34,102 nucleotides of DNA from Beijerinckiaceae bacterium (lineage in GTDB: Bacteria; Pseudomonadota; Alphaproteobacteria; Rhizobiales; Beijerinckiaceae). The stretch lies in the NCBI GenBank assembly GCA_947456505.1, contig CANGTC010000021.1:1-34102 (forward strand), written 5' to 3'. Within the stretch, counting starts at the first letter, position 1. Every line of letters begins with the position of its first letter. Position numbers and translations under genes: made by a program. Below, in pieces: positions 23,312 to 32,281 of this stretch. The notes under the pieces are model-generated. The model worked only from the letters and a program-made list of their open reading frames with translations. It searched no databases and was not told where the DNA came from.

Positions 23312-24111
23312 AGGCGCGACATATAGCGGCGATTGTTCTGCGTCAGATCTATCTTTTGCGTGGCAGCCCCACGCGCGTGCTGCCGCTTTTCGCCTGGATC
23401 GCCATCGACGTGATGCTCTGGGGTTTTATCACCCGCTATCTGAACGCCATAGCATCCCCCGGCTTTGATTTTGTTCCCGCCATGCTTGGCGCTGTTTTAC
23501 TGTGGGATTTCCTGTCCCGCGTCATGCAGGGCGTCACCATGGCCTTTTTTGAGGATGTGTGGTCCCGAAATCTTCTGGCTATCTTCGCCTCGCCCCTGTC
23601 GCGAGCGGAATATGTCATCGGCCTGGTGCTCACGGGCATTTGCACCAGCTTGCTGGGCCTTGTGGTGATGATCGCTTTGGCGAGCCTGGCCTTCGGGCTC
23701 TCATTCATTGCGTATGGACTTGCGATCATCCCCGGGCTGATTGTGCTTTTTTTGTTCGGCATCGCCCTTGGGATCGCGGGTAGCGCCATGGTGCTGCGGC
23801 TTGGCCCTGCGGCCGAATGGCTGATCTGGCCGCTTCCAGCTGTGCTCTCGCCCTTCGCCAGCGTGTTCTACCCTGTCTCCACCCTGCCAAGCTGGATGCA
23901 ACCCCTCTCGCTCGCCTTGCCGCCCTCATATGTCTTCGAGTCCCTGCGGGCGATCACCCAGGGCGGGCAGGCTGACTATATGGCCCTGCTTTGGGCGCTG
24001 GGGCTCTCGCTCCTGTATCTTGCGGCGGCCGCGACATTCTTCGCCCATGTGCATGGGCTCTGCGTGCGGAATGGCCTGATCGCCCGCTACAGCGCCGAAT
24101 CTGTCACCTGA
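23308..24111 (+). CDS. ABC-2 type transporter permease (NodJ-like)
   Basis: A 267-residue membrane protein with about six helices. The layout is that of the ABC-2 family: a cytoplasmic start (IVLRQIYLLRGSP), a first helix pair, SRNLLAIFASPLSRAEYVIG before the third helix, and the late FYPVSTLPSWMQPLSLALPPSYVFE segment, which matches the family's conserved region near the fifth and sixth helices. Its ATG overlaps the ATPase stop by four bases, so the two form one exporter. A terminator-like hairpin follows at 24139-24163. Confidence 0.88.
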   Translation: MKARHIAAIVLRQIYLLRGSPTRVLPLFAWIAIDVMLWGFITRYLNAIASPGFDFVPAMLGAVLLWDFLSRVMQGVTMAFFEDVWSRNLLAIFASPLSRAEYVIGLVLTGICTSLLGLVVMIALASLAFGLSFIAYGLAIIPGLIVLFLFGIALGIAGSAMVLRLGPAAEWLIWPLPAVLSPFASVFYPVSTLPSWMQPLSLALPPSYVFESLRAITQGGQADYMALLWALGLSLLYLAAAATFFAHVHGLCVRNGLIARYSAESVT

Positions 24112-24138
24112 CCGGGCTGAAGCTGTTCTAATTTACAT

Positions 24139-24163
24139 CAGGGTCACCTGACGCCTGTTTTTT
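24139..24163 (+). terminator. Probable terminator after the ABC-2 exporter genes
   Basis: CAGGGTC pairs with GACGCCTG (one bulged G) over an ACCT loop and is followed by TTTTTT at 24158-24163. The stem is short, so confidence is moderate. It lies 27 bases past the permease stop. Confidence 0.5.
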
Positions 24164-24342
24164 GAGCAAAAGAGCATAAGGCGAAATGATCGCGACAGGG
24201 CTTTCAGCCTTGTCCGGAGCCCGGCAATCCATGTGTAACCCGCTGCAGGCTGGCCATAAACGGCGGTGGAGCCGTTGCGGCGAGCCAATCGCTCGGTCAT
24301 GGGCTCGCTGGCACAGAGTCTGCTTTGACGTCTTCAGTTCCG

Positions 24343-24355
24343 CCGGTTCAACCGG
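24343..24355. promoter_or_regulatory. 13-bp perfect dyad just upstream of the SsuB-like ATPase gene
   Basis: CCGGTT and AACCGG around a central C, ending 21 bases before the ATG at 24377. It could be an operator or a leader-RNA hairpin near the ribosome binding site. The operon's own LysR regulator is a candidate partner, but LysR sites usually have the T-N11-A form, which this does not clearly show. Confidence 0.3.
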
Positions 24356-24376
24356 ACCGGCCTGATGGAGGCGACC

Positions 24377-25165
24377 ATGTCTGCTCCTGAGCCAAAGCTC
24401 GTACTCGAAAACCTCTCCATGGTGTTTCAAACCGGCGGAAAGGAGTTCGTGGCGCTGGAACCCGCGGATCTGGTGGTGCCCGCCGGCAAATTCATTTCGC
24501 TCATCGGCCCATCTGGTTGCGGCAAGAGCACTCTGTTCAACATCATCGCCGGCCTGCAGGCGCCCACCACCGGGCGCGTGTTGATCGATGGTCAGGACTT
24601 CACCGGATATATCGGGCAGGTCGGTTATATGTTGCAGAAAGACCTGCTGCTGCCCTGGCGCACCGTTCTCGACAATGTGGCGTTGGGTATGGAGATCAGC
24701 GGCGTTCCCCTGAAGGAGGCGCGGGCGCGCGCCTTGCCGCTCATCATCAAATACGGTCTTTCGGGCTTCGAGCATCAATATCCCTCCTCGCTCTCCGGCG
24801 GCATGCGCCAGCGGGCCGCGCTGCTGCGCACCCTGCTCGTAGAGCGTGACGTGGTGCTGCTCGACGAGCCCTTCGGCGCCCTTGATGCGCAGACCAAATC
24901 CCAGATGCAGGAATGGCTTCTGCAGATCTTCGCAGACTTCGGGCGCACTGTCGTTTTCGTCACCCATGACGTTGAGGAAGCCGTGTTCCTCTCCGATGAA
25001 ATCCACGTCATGGCGAGCAGGCCAGGCCGCGTGATCGAGACGCTGCCCATCGATCTGCCGCGCCCGCGTGATCGCGCCGTCGTTTCCACGCCGCGCTTTG
25101 TCGCCATGAAAAAATACTGTCTCGACTTGCTGCATCTGGGCGAGCAGGAAGCTGCTGCAGCCTGA
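24377..25165 (+). CDS. ABC transporter ATP-binding protein (SsuB/TauB/NrtD family)
   Basis: A 262-residue ATPase: Walker A GPSGCGKST, Q-loop YMLQKDLLLPWRT, signature LSGGMRQRAALLRTL, Walker B VVLLDEPFGALDAQT, switch VTHDVEEAVFL. The LPWRT segment after the Q-loop is typical of nitrate/sulfonate/pyrimidine-precursor importers. GGAGG lies five bases ahead of the ATG at 24377. First gene of the importer-amidase operon, with 43 bases to the permease. Confidence 0.92.
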   Translation: MSAPEPKLVLENLSMVFQTGGKEFVALEPADLVVPAGKFISLIGPSGCGKSTLFNIIAGLQAPTTGRVLIDGQDFTGYIGQVGYMLQKDLLLPWRTVLDNVALGMEISGVPLKEARARALPLIIKYGLSGFEHQYPSSLSGGMRQRAALLRTLLVERDVVLLDEPFGALDAQTKSQMQEWLLQIFADFGRTVVFVTHDVEEAVFLSDEIHVMASRPGRVIETLPIDLPRPRDRAVVSTPRFVAMKKYCLDLLHLGEQEAAAA

Positions 25166-25208
25166 TGTTTAACGCCTGACGCTCCACGCCTGATCGGGAG
25201 ACGCTTTC

Positions 25209-26078
25209 ATGAACGCAAAAACATCCGCCTTACAAACATCGACATCCTTTCCAGGGGTCAAGACCGCCACAGGGCCCATGTCCCCCCGACGCGTCGCTCG
25301 TCGATTGCCCGTACGGCGCATCTGGCCCACATGGGCCCTGCTCAGCGTTCAGTTCGGTATTCTTGTGGCCTTCATCGCCTTCTGGGAATTCGCGGCGTTC
25401 ACCGGACTCATCGACGTGTTTTTCTGGTCAAAGCCCTCCACCATCGCCTCGACCATGGTGATTTTCTTCACCGAAGGGAACGCCTTCACCGATATCATCT
25501 ACACGTTCCGCTCCACGATCCTGGGCTTTATTCTGGGAACGACGCTGGGCGCAGTTCTTGGCATGTCCTTCTGGTGGTCACGCAACTATGCGCTGATCAT
25601 GCAGCCCTATATCATATGTCTTGAATCGATCCCCAAACTCGCGCTGGCGCCGCTGATCATTCTGGTCTTTGGCATGGGGCTCGCGTCAAAGGTGGCCATT
25701 GCGACAGCGCTCACGCTGGTGGTCTCCACGCTTACGGCCTATTCGGGCGTTCAGGCGGTGGATCGCGATCAGGAGAAGCTCTTCTATTCGCTTGGCGCCA
25801 ACCGCTGGCAGGTTTTCACCAAGCTCGTCGCGCCCTCGTGCATTCCCTGGATCATCTCGATCCTGCGCGTGAATATCGGCCTCGCGCTCACGGGCTCCAT
25901 CGTCGGCGAATTCGTAGCCTCTCAATATGGCCTTGGCCGCACCATCCTCTACGCTGGCCAGACCTACGAGATCGCCCTTGTTTGGGTCGCTGTCCTCGTA
26001 CTCTCCGCGCTATCCATGGTCATGTATGTCGCTGTGTCATGGCTTGAGCGCTATCTGCAAAAAGGCGTCATTCGCTGA
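25209..26078 (+). CDS. ABC transporter permease (SsuC/TauC family)
   Basis: A 289-residue inner-membrane protein with an arginine-rich cytoplasmic N-terminus of about 45 residues and six helices. The EAA-type loop is YSGVQAVDRDQEKLFYSLGANRWQVF followed by KLVAPSCIPWIISILRVN. IVGEFVASQYGLGRTI near the C-terminus is a hallmark of this permease group. GGGAGA lies upstream. It works with the ATPase before it and the receptor after it. Confidence 0.92.
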   Translation: MNAKTSALQTSTSFPGVKTATGPMSPRRVARRLPVRRIWPTWALLSVQFGILVAFIAFWEFAAFTGLIDVFFWSKPSTIASTMVIFFTEGNAFTDIIYTFRSTILGFILGTTLGAVLGMSFWWSRNYALIMQPYIICLESIPKLALAPLIILVFGMGLASKVAIATALTLVVSTLTAYSGVQAVDRDQEKLFYSLGANRWQVFTKLVAPSCIPWIISILRVNIGLALTGSIVGEFVASQYGLGRTILYAGQTYEIALVWVAVLVLSALSMVMYVAVSWLERYLQKGVIR

Positions 26079-26124
26079 CCCTCCCGCACGCTTGTCTTCG
26101 TCAACGCCTCCAAAGGAGTACGCC

Positions 26125-27120
26125 ATGAACAAAGCTTTCAAGAGCCTCCTCGTCTCGACAGTTTTTGCGGTCTCGCTCGGCGGTCTCGCCCATGCGCAGG
26201 AAAGGAAAACGCTGATCGTCGCAGAACCCGTTCATGGCACCGGCTATCTGCCGCTTTATGTCGGCATCGCCAAGGGTTACTTCGCCGATGCAGGGATCGA
26301 TGTGAAGATCATGACCGTAGAGAGCGGGTCAGGCCATACCAATGCTGTGTTAAGCGGCCAGGCCTTCGCCTTCATCGGCGGCCCCGAGCATAACGCTTTC
26401 GCCAAGCTGAAAGGCGCAGAACTGCGCGGCGTCGTCAATGTGGTGGATCGCGGCAATGTCTATATCAACGCGGCCAAGGGCAAAGAGCCGGCTGCGGGCG
26501 AGAGCATGGCGACTTTTTTCAAGGGCAAGGCCATCGCAACTGGTCCCTTCGGCGGCACGCCCAATTCCATCACCCGTTACCTGCTGAAAAAATACAATCT
26601 CGACGACAAGAAAGACGTAGCGCTCCAGGAAATGCCAAACTCTGCGGTGCTGGCGGCTGTGAAGACCGGCTCAGCCCAGATCGGCGTCACGACCGAGCCA
26701 TTCCTCACCCAGGGCATCAAGCAAAATCTCTGGGGCGAACCGATCATCAATATTCCCAAGGATCTCGGTCCCTATGCCTATTCGACTCTCAATGTTCGGC
26801 TGGATTCGATCCAGAAGGACCCCGATTCAGTCCGGAAATTCGTCGAAGGCGTTATAAAAGGTCTCAAATTTACCTATACAGAGCAGGAAGAAGCGGTCAA
26901 AATCGCCAAAAAGGAGTTCCCGACCATGGCTCCGGAGGACCTGAAGGCGACGTTGGACCGCTCGTTCGCAGATGAGATCTGGAGCAAGGATGGCCTGATC
27001 TCGGAAAAATCCTGGGAGACGGGAGGCTCGGTCGTGCTGGCCGCAGGCATTCTCAAGCAGCCGGTCGCCTACGCCGAGATCATCGACATGCAATTCGTGA
27101 ATAACGCCAAAACACACTGA
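26125..27120 (+). CDS. ABC transporter substrate-binding protein (SsuA/NMT1-like)
   Basis: A 331-residue periplasmic receptor with a standard signal peptide (FKSLLVSTVFAVSLGGLAHAQ). The mature part has the family pattern VHGTGYLPLYVGIAKGYFADAGIDVKIMT, GGPEHNAFAKLKGAELRGVVNVVDRGN and TGPFGGTPNSITRYLLKKYNL. AAAGGAG precedes ATG 26125. Receptors of this group bind sulfonates, taurine, pyrimidine precursors, hydantoins or aromatic acids. The two amidases that follow suggest a carbamoyl- or amide-bearing ligand. Confidence 0.9.
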   Translation: MNKAFKSLLVSTVFAVSLGGLAHAQERKTLIVAEPVHGTGYLPLYVGIAKGYFADAGIDVKIMTVESGSGHTNAVLSGQAFAFIGGPEHNAFAKLKGAELRGVVNVVDRGNVYINAAKGKEPAAGESMATFFKGKAIATGPFGGTPNSITRYLLKKYNLDDKKDVALQEMPNSAVLAAVKTGSAQIGVTTEPFLTQGIKQNLWGEPIINIPKDLGPYAYSTLNVRLDSIQKDPDSVRKFVEGVIKGLKFTYTEQEEAVKIAKKEFPTMAPEDLKATLDRSFADEIWSKDGLISEKSWETGGSVVLAAGILKQPVAYAEIIDMQFVNNAKTH

Positions 27121-27146
27121 GCGACCGAGACCCACAGGAGCATCCC

Positions 27147-27911
27147 ATGTCAGAGCCCATCTGGAACCAGTTCCTCACTGAACGCGACAAGGCTGTCTTC
27201 GCGGCCTCGGGCTACGGCGCCCGTGGCGGTTTTGGCAAGCGTCCCGCCCTGCTCGTCATCGACGTCAACTACGCTTTCTGCGGCGACAAGCCCGAGCCAA
27301 TCCTTGAGTCTATCAAGCGTTGGCGCAATTCTTGCGGCGAGGAGAGTTGGCCTGCTGTGGCGGCTATCCGCTCGCTGATCGACAAGTGCCACGAGAAGGG
27401 TCTACCCGTCATCTACACGACCGGCGTGCGCCGCGATGACAACTGGGATTCAGGGTCCTGGAGCTGGAAGAACGCCCGCGGCGCCGAGCGTCCCGTGGCG
27501 CCCGCCACCAATGTGGACGGCAACGAAATCGTCGCCGAAATCGCGCCCGCGCCCCAGGACATCGTGGTCTTGAAGCAGAAGCCCTCCGGATTCTTCGGCA
27601 CCAATCTGGCGTCCTATCTCACGCTGCTCGGCGCCGACAGCGTGATCGTCACGGGCACCACAACATCGGGCTGCGTGCGCGCAACGGTGCTCGACGCCTT
27701 CAGCATGAACTATCATGTGGCGATCGCCGAAGAAGGCTGCTTCGACCGCTCGCAAGCCAGCCACGCGATCAATCTGTGCGACATGAACGCCAAATACGCC
27801 GACGTGATGAAAACCGCCGAGGTGCTCGACTTCATTGACACCCTGCCAGAAAACCTTTTCGATCTGCCCAAAGGAAGCACGTCAAAAATGGCCAAAGCTT
27901 CAGGTTTTTGA
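27147..27911 (+). CDS. Isochorismatase-fold cysteine amidohydrolase (N-carbamoylsarcosine amidase-like), copy 1
   Basis: A 254-residue hydrolase. The catalytic triad of cysteine-type members is present: D39 (LLVIDVNYAF), K143 (VVLKQKPSGFFGTNL) and C176 (TGTTTSGCVRATVLDA). The spacing between K and C (33) equals that of Arthrobacter N-carbamoylsarcosine amidase, and the VIYTTG and SHAINLCDMNAKYADV segments resemble it. Such enzymes release ammonia from carbamoyl or amide groups; biuret and triuret hydrolases belong to the same superfamily. It lies 26 bases after the receptor gene and directly before a close paralogue, so it likely acts on the imported compound. The exact substrate is not determinable here. 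Confidence 0.88.
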   Translation: MSEPIWNQFLTERDKAVFAASGYGARGGFGKRPALLVIDVNYAFCGDKPEPILESIKRWRNSCGEESWPAVAAIRSLIDKCHEKGLPVIYTTGVRRDDNWDSGSWSWKNARGAERPVAPATNVDGNEIVAEIAPAPQDIVVLKQKPSGFFGTNLASYLTLLGADSVIVTGTTTSGCVRATVLDAFSMNYHVAIAEEGCFDRSQASHAINLCDMNAKYADVMKTAEVLDFIDTLPENLFDLPKGSTSKMAKASGF

Positions 27912-27921
27912 GGAGGGTGGC

Positions 27922-28716
27922 ATGAACGACGGCAAAGCGGGCGCCCGCGTCTGGGACGCCTTTCTGACCGAAAGAGACAAAAAGGTCTTCCAGGCCTCTG
28001 GTTTCGGCGCCAAGGCCGGCTTTGGCAAACGCCCCGCCCTGCTCGTCATCGATGTGAGCTATGGCTTTGCTGGCGACAAGCGCGAGCCTATCCTCGAGTC
28101 TATCAAGCGCTGGAGCAACTCCTGCGGCGCTGAAAGCTGGGACGCCATTGAGGCCATCGACAAGCTTGCCCAAGGCTTCCGCGCCAAAAAGATGCCGGTC
28201 ATCTACACCACCGGGCAGAACCGGCCAGATGGATGGGATGTGGGCAGCTGGGCGTGGAAGAATACACGGACGGACGAATCCCTTCCTCGGCCTGCCCAGA
28301 ACCTGGACGCCAACCAGATCGTCGCGGAAATCGCGCCGCAACCGCAGGACATCGTGGTCTACAAACAAAAGCCCTCGGGCTTCTTCGGCTCGAACCTGGC
28401 CGCCTATCTGACCCTGCTTGGGGCCGATAGCGTCGTCGTGACGGGAACGACGACATCTGGCTGCGTGCGCGCCAGCGTGATCGACGCCTTTAGCATGAAC
28501 TACCGAGTGGCGGTCGCCGAGGACGGTTGTTTTGATCGATCGCAGGCAAGCCATGCGATCAATCTGTGCGACATGCACGCAAAATATGCAGATGTTGTGC
28601 CCTCCTCCGAGATCCTGGCCTATATAGCCACGCTTCCTGATGACCTGTTCCCCAATTTGCCAAAGGGCAAAGACACGCCGGAGTCCGCGCATCTGAAACT
28701 TGTGGGCTCGGCATAG
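27922..28716 (+). CDS. Isochorismatase-fold cysteine amidohydrolase, copy 2 (tandem paralogue)
   Basis: A 264-residue protein, collinear with copy 1 and highly similar, with no internal gaps visible in the core. Triad residues are D44 (LLVIDVSYGF), K148 (VVYKQKPSGFFGSNL) and C181 (TGTTTSGCVRASVIDA). Differences cluster in the segment after VIYTTG (QNRPDGWD versus VRRDDNWD) and in DESLPRPAQNLDA versus AERPVAPATNVDG, which border the active site in this fold, so substrate may differ. It has a longer C-terminal tail. GAGGAGGGTGG gives a strong ribosome binding site. Start at 27922, ten bases after copy 1. Confidence 0.88.
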   Translation: MNDGKAGARVWDAFLTERDKKVFQASGFGAKAGFGKRPALLVIDVSYGFAGDKREPILESIKRWSNSCGAESWDAIEAIDKLAQGFRAKKMPVIYTTGQNRPDGWDVGSWAWKNTRTDESLPRPAQNLDANQIVAEIAPQPQDIVVYKQKPSGFFGSNLAAYLTLLGADSVVVTGTTTSGCVRASVIDAFSMNYRVAVAEDGCFDRSQASHAINLCDMHAKYADVVPSSEILAYIATLPDDLFPNLPKGKDTPESAHLKLVGSA

Positions 28717-28770
28717 GTTTTGCCTTGCTGTTCAGCGCGGGCATCCCGCCCGCGCTTCGGCGTCCATCCC

Positions 28771-29727
28771 ATGAATCCCATCGATTTGCGTGGTCTTGAA
28801 ATCTTTCTCGCGGTTTGCGAGACCGGCGGTCTTACTTCTGCAGCGCGCAGCCTCGACCTGACCCAGGCGGCCGTCTCGCAGCATCTCGCCAAGATCGAGC
28901 GGGAACTGGGCGTGCAATTGGTGGATCGCTCCATTCGCCCCCAACAGGTTACCTCCGCAGGACACTACTTGCGCCAGCGCGCGCGCAAACTCTTCGCCGA
29001 ATTCGATGACATCCGGGCTGGCGTGGCGCGCTACAAAGAGCGCGACATACCCGAACTGCACATCGGTCTGGTCGAGTCCATCGCCGTCGCGCTTCTGCCC
29101 CATCTCGTGGCAGGCCTCAAAGGACGTGTAGGTTCGCTTTCCATCACCAGCGGCACGACCCATCCGCTGATGCCGGAATTGCGAGACGGGGCCTTCGACA
29201 TGATCGTGACCACCGAGCGCCCGGACGGAATCGATGGCGCCGAGATGATGCCGCTGCTCACCGAACCATTGCTTCTCGTGCTGCCCAATACGGAAGAGGC
29301 GCCGAAAGATTGGGAAGGCGTCGCGGAGTTGGCTTCACGTCTGGAATTCGTTCGGTTCGGGCGCAAGCGGCGCCTGTCCAAGATTATCGATCACCAGTTC
29401 GCGCGCTTCGAAATAGAGCCGCATGGCACGCTCGAATTCGATTCCTCCTTCGCCATCATCGACCGCGTGCGCAAAGGGCTGGGCTGGGCTGTCTCCACGC
29501 CGCTGTGCGTCTTTGCTGCAGGCGCCACGAACAAGGATGTCACGCTCGTTCCCTTTCCCTCTTCCACGCCGGTGCGCTGCGTCAATCTGGTCTGGATGTC
29601 GGACCGCGGCAGTGGCCCGGCGCAGCTTGTCGGCAACGCCTGCCGGTCCATTTTCGAGACCCTGATCATCCCGGAATTGCAGGCGCGCGCGCCGGGCCTC
29701 GAAGAAAGGGTGGCCATCGCTCTGTAG
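28771..29727 (+). CDS. LysR-family transcriptional regulator
   Basis: A 318-residue protein. The N-terminal helix-turn-helix is clear (LRGLEIFLAVCETGGLTSAARSL, then QAAVSQHLAKIERELGVQLVDR), followed by a periplasmic-binding-like effector domain starting near LHIGLVESIAVALLP. The start at 28771 gives the usual short lead before the helix-turn-helix; an upstream ATG at 28720 would add 17 residues. It lies 54 bases after the second amidase in the same direction, so it may be co-transcribed and probably controls the importer-amidase operon in response to its substrate. Confidence 0.93.
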   Translation: MNPIDLRGLEIFLAVCETGGLTSAARSLDLTQAAVSQHLAKIERELGVQLVDRSIRPQQVTSAGHYLRQRARKLFAEFDDIRAGVARYKERDIPELHIGLVESIAVALLPHLVAGLKGRVGSLSITSGTTHPLMPELRDGAFDMIVTTERPDGIDGAEMMPLLTEPLLLVLPNTEEAPKDWEGVAELASRLEFVRFGRKRRLSKIIDHQFARFEIEPHGTLEFDSSFAIIDRVRKGLGWAVSTPLCVFAAGATNKDVTLVPFPSSTPVRCVNLVWMSDRGSGPAQLVGNACRSIFETLIIPELQARAPGLEERVAIAL

Positions 29728-29753
29728 GAGAGCGGCTGTCCGTGGAGGGAACG

Positions 29754-31286
29754 TTAGGGCTTGCGCATCCATAGGGTTATCTCGCCGACCGTTTCGCGTG
29801 GCGCATAATCTGCGAGCGCCGCTACAATGTCTGGATGCCCTATTGCCCTGACGGTGCGCTCGTCATCATCAACAAGGATCACATCAGGTCGCCCAGTGCG
29901 AACATCTTCGCGGAAGATGCGCGCATCCTGGTCGATATAGCCTGACAGACGTTCCCGATAGGCGTCATCACCGACACCCGCCTTGATGAGCGTCAACGAG
30001 GCGATGGTGAGCCACAGACTATGGGAACTCCCCAGCCAAACGCCATGAGCACGACGCACCACCGGAAAGCCGACGTCCAACTGGCCGGAGACGGAAATGA
30101 TGCGCGGCCGGGCGGGCGCAAGTCGCTGGACCGCTGGAAGCAAACCCCTGTGTTCCTCCCAGTCAACAAATTGCAGCATCGCGCCGAACAGGATTGGCGC
30201 GCCGACGAACATGGGCAAAAGACCAAAGAGGACGAATCTGCGCATGGAGCGCCATAGAAGCGTGTCGCCGCCGCTAAGGCGCAAGTCCACAAGGGCGGGC
30301 GCCGCGAGCGCGCCGGCCGCCAACAACGCCATGGAGACCCCAGGAAGCCCGTGGTTCACGAAGCCTTTCATCTGAATGAGATATGCGCCCATGAAACCCA
30401 GGGAGGCGCAGAGCGGCAGCGCGATCATGACCTGCAGGCAGGCCTTTCGGCCCACAGCCAACACGCTGCCAATAATGAGGATATTGAGCAGGAACCAGGC
30501 CTCCCCGGCAACATCCATCAAGGGCCTCTTGATGGCGACATAGGCGTCAATCAGCATCGGCATGATGGTGAAGAAGGCGGGATAGCGCCACCCCACCAGC
30601 GCCACATAGGCGAGGCAGAGACCGATGATCGCCCAGTTCTCCAGACAAAAGGCTGGCCGCAGCGAGCCTCTCAACGGGAGGACTGCAAGGAGCGGACATA
30701 GGGCTGCGAGAGCGAAATGTGGCTTGATGACGATGACTAGCCCACCAATAAGACCGGCTGCGAGCGCATCACGAGGCCTGATGGGAGCGCCATGTGCGCG
30801 CGCGGCGTAAACCGCCAGCAAGGGCAGGACGCCTAGGGCGGCGAGATGCTCACGTTCGGCGAAAGACAACCCCGCCATGAAGATCAGGCCGACGCAGGCG
30901 AGATTAAGCAACAGGCCCGCTTGCTCTGGCTTCAAAAGATCAGCGCGGCGCAAAATCATCCCCGCAAAAAGAATGACCAACAGGCCGAAGACAAAGACGC
31001 TGGCGCTAACCACAAATTCAACCGGGAGCCCCAAAAATCGCGCGAGCGCAACTCCCGGCAGATAGATCAGGAAGGATGCAGGCGGGTTGGTTTCTATAAT
31101 ATCGACATAGGGTTTGCCGCCATCGAGCAAACGCTCCGCCACCGTGAAAAGCCAACTGTTGTCGCAATTCTGGTGCCCAAGCATCTGCTGCGCCATGGTG
31201 ACGGCGATGATGAGCGGCGCCACCCGCCAGTCCATGACGACGCGGCTGATGAGTGGCGCCTGGACCGCCTTCCGTGAGTTGCTCAT
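29754..31286 (-). CDS. Polytopic membrane protein, GT-C-like glycosyltransferase candidate
   Basis: A 510-residue protein with about ten hydrophobic helices and a soluble C-terminal domain of about 130 residues. An early loop (CDNSWLFTVAERLLDGGKPYVDIIETNPP) has acidic residues and resembles the first external loop of GT39/ArnT-type glycosyltransferases. FAEREHLAALGVLPLL is another recognisable segment of this uncharacterised group. Its ATG overlaps the stop of the upstream GtrB-like gene (ATGA), so the two are translated together. A role in transferring a sugar from a polyprenyl carrier to a surface glycan is inference. It converges on the LysR gene with 26 bases between stops. Confidence 0.75.
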   Translation of the reverse strand: MSNSRKAVQAPLISRVVMDWRVAPLIIAVTMAQQMLGHQNCDNSWLFTVAERLLDGGKPYVDIIETNPPASFLIYLPGVALARFLGLPVEFVVSASVFVFGLLVILFAGMILRRADLLKPEQAGLLLNLACVGLIFMAGLSFAEREHLAALGVLPLLAVYAARAHGAPIRPRDALAAGLIGGLVIVIKPHFALAALCPLLAVLPLRGSLRPAFCLENWAIIGLCLAYVALVGWRYPAFFTIMPMLIDAYVAIKRPLMDVAGEAWFLLNILIIGSVLAVGRKACLQVMIALPLCASLGFMGAYLIQMKGFVNHGLPGVSMALLAAGALAAPALVDLRLSGGDTLLWRSMRRFVLFGLLPMFVGAPILFGAMLQFVDWEEHRGLLPAVQRLAPARPRIISVSGQLDVGFPVVRRAHGVWLGSSHSLWLTIASLTLIKAGVGDDAYRERLSGYIDQDARIFREDVRTGRPDVILVDDDERTVRAIGHPDIVAALADYAPRETVGEITLWMRKP

Positions 31287-32281
31287 AGAGCGCCGCTCAG
31301 GGGACCGACATGGGATGGCGCGCGCGCCTCATCAGCTATGGGACGCGCCCTTTCAAAACCTCGCGAACGAGCGACGATATAGAGCGGGCGCCGCTTCACC
31401 TCGCTGTAAATGCGACCAACATAGAGGCCCATGATCCCCGTCAGCATCATATTGGCGCCGCCGAGAAACGCGACGACGAACATGGTCGAGGCCCAGCCGG
31501 CGACATATTGTTGCGCCAGAAGACGATCGATAAAAACATAAATGCCATAGATAATCGCAGTGGTGGAGACAAACAGGCCAAGCCAAAGCGCCAGCCGCAA
31601 GGGCGCGTCTGAAAAGCTGACAAGCCCGCTGACGGCGAGCCGCACCAACTTCCCGACCGGCCATTTCGTCTCACCAGCCGCCCTTTCCGCGCGCTCGAAT
31701 TCAATCGCTGTCTGACGAAAGCCAACCCAGGTGAACATGCCTCGCACGAAGCGATCTTGCTCGCGCATGCTGCGAAAGGCTTCCAAGGCCTTGCGGTCAA
31801 TGAGTCGGAAATCGCCGACATTGCGAGGTAGATCGATGGCCGCGAGTTTGCTCATCATTTTATAGAAGAGGCTTGCGGTCATCAGTTTGAATTGGCTCTC
31901 TCCCGCACGGGATTTGCGCTGGGCGTAGACCACATCGAAGCCTTCGCGCCACTTGTCCACCATCTGGAAAATGAGCTCCGGGGGATCCTGCAGATCTCCA
32001 TCCATCAATATGATGGCCTGTCCACTGGCGGCATCCAGCCCGGCGGTCATGGCGATCTGTTGACCGAAATTGCGGGAGAGGCCAATGTAACGGAAACGGG
32101 AGTCTTTGGTCGCGCGCTGCATCAGCAGTGCGGCCGAACCGTCAGCGCTTCCATCATCGACGAAAATCACCTCGCTCGGCCCATCGAGGGCGTCAATAGC
32201 AGCTTCAAGGCGTTCGAAAAGGAAGGGCAGAACGGCTTCTTCATTGAAAATAGGCAGCACAAATGAATAAACAGGATCCAT
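31283..32281 (-). CDS. Family 2 glycosyltransferase, GtrB/DPM1-like (polyprenyl-phosphate sugar transferase)
   Basis: A 332-residue enzyme with a GT2 domain at the N-terminus: FVLPIFNEEAVLPF, VIFVDDGSADGS (DDGS) and MDGDLQDPPELI (DxD with QDPPE), followed by the FRLIDRKAL motif. Two C-terminal membrane helices (LALWLGLFVSTTAIIYGIYVF and the stretch through ANMMLTGIMGLYVGRIYSE) complete the GtrB plan. Such enzymes load a sugar on undecaprenyl phosphate at the inner membrane. The start at 32281 is preferred because AGGGGG lies ahead; an ATG at 32317 lacks a binding site. It is coupled to the downstream polytopic protein. Confidence 0.92.
   Translation of the reverse strand: MDPVYSFVLPIFNEEAVLPFLFERLEAAIDALDGPSEVIFVDDGSADGSAALLMQRATKDSRFRYIGLSRNFGQQIAMTAGLDAASGQAIILMDGDLQDPPELIFQMVDKWREGFDVVYAQRKSRAGESQFKLMTASLFYKMMSKLAAIDLPRNVGDFRLIDRKALEAFRSMREQDRFVRGMFTWVGFRQTAIEFERAERAAGETKWPVGKLVRLAVSGLVSFSDAPLRLALWLGLFVSTTAIIYGIYVFIDRLLAQQYVAGWASTMFVVAFLGGANMMLTGIMGLYVGRIYSEVKRRPLYIVARSRGFERARPIADEARAPSHVGPLSGAL

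Noticed and set aside
24128-25135. Minus-strand frame of 335 codons opposite the SsuB-like ATPase
   Set aside because: Antisense shadow with no recognisable domain. The plus-strand ATPase has all ABC motifs.
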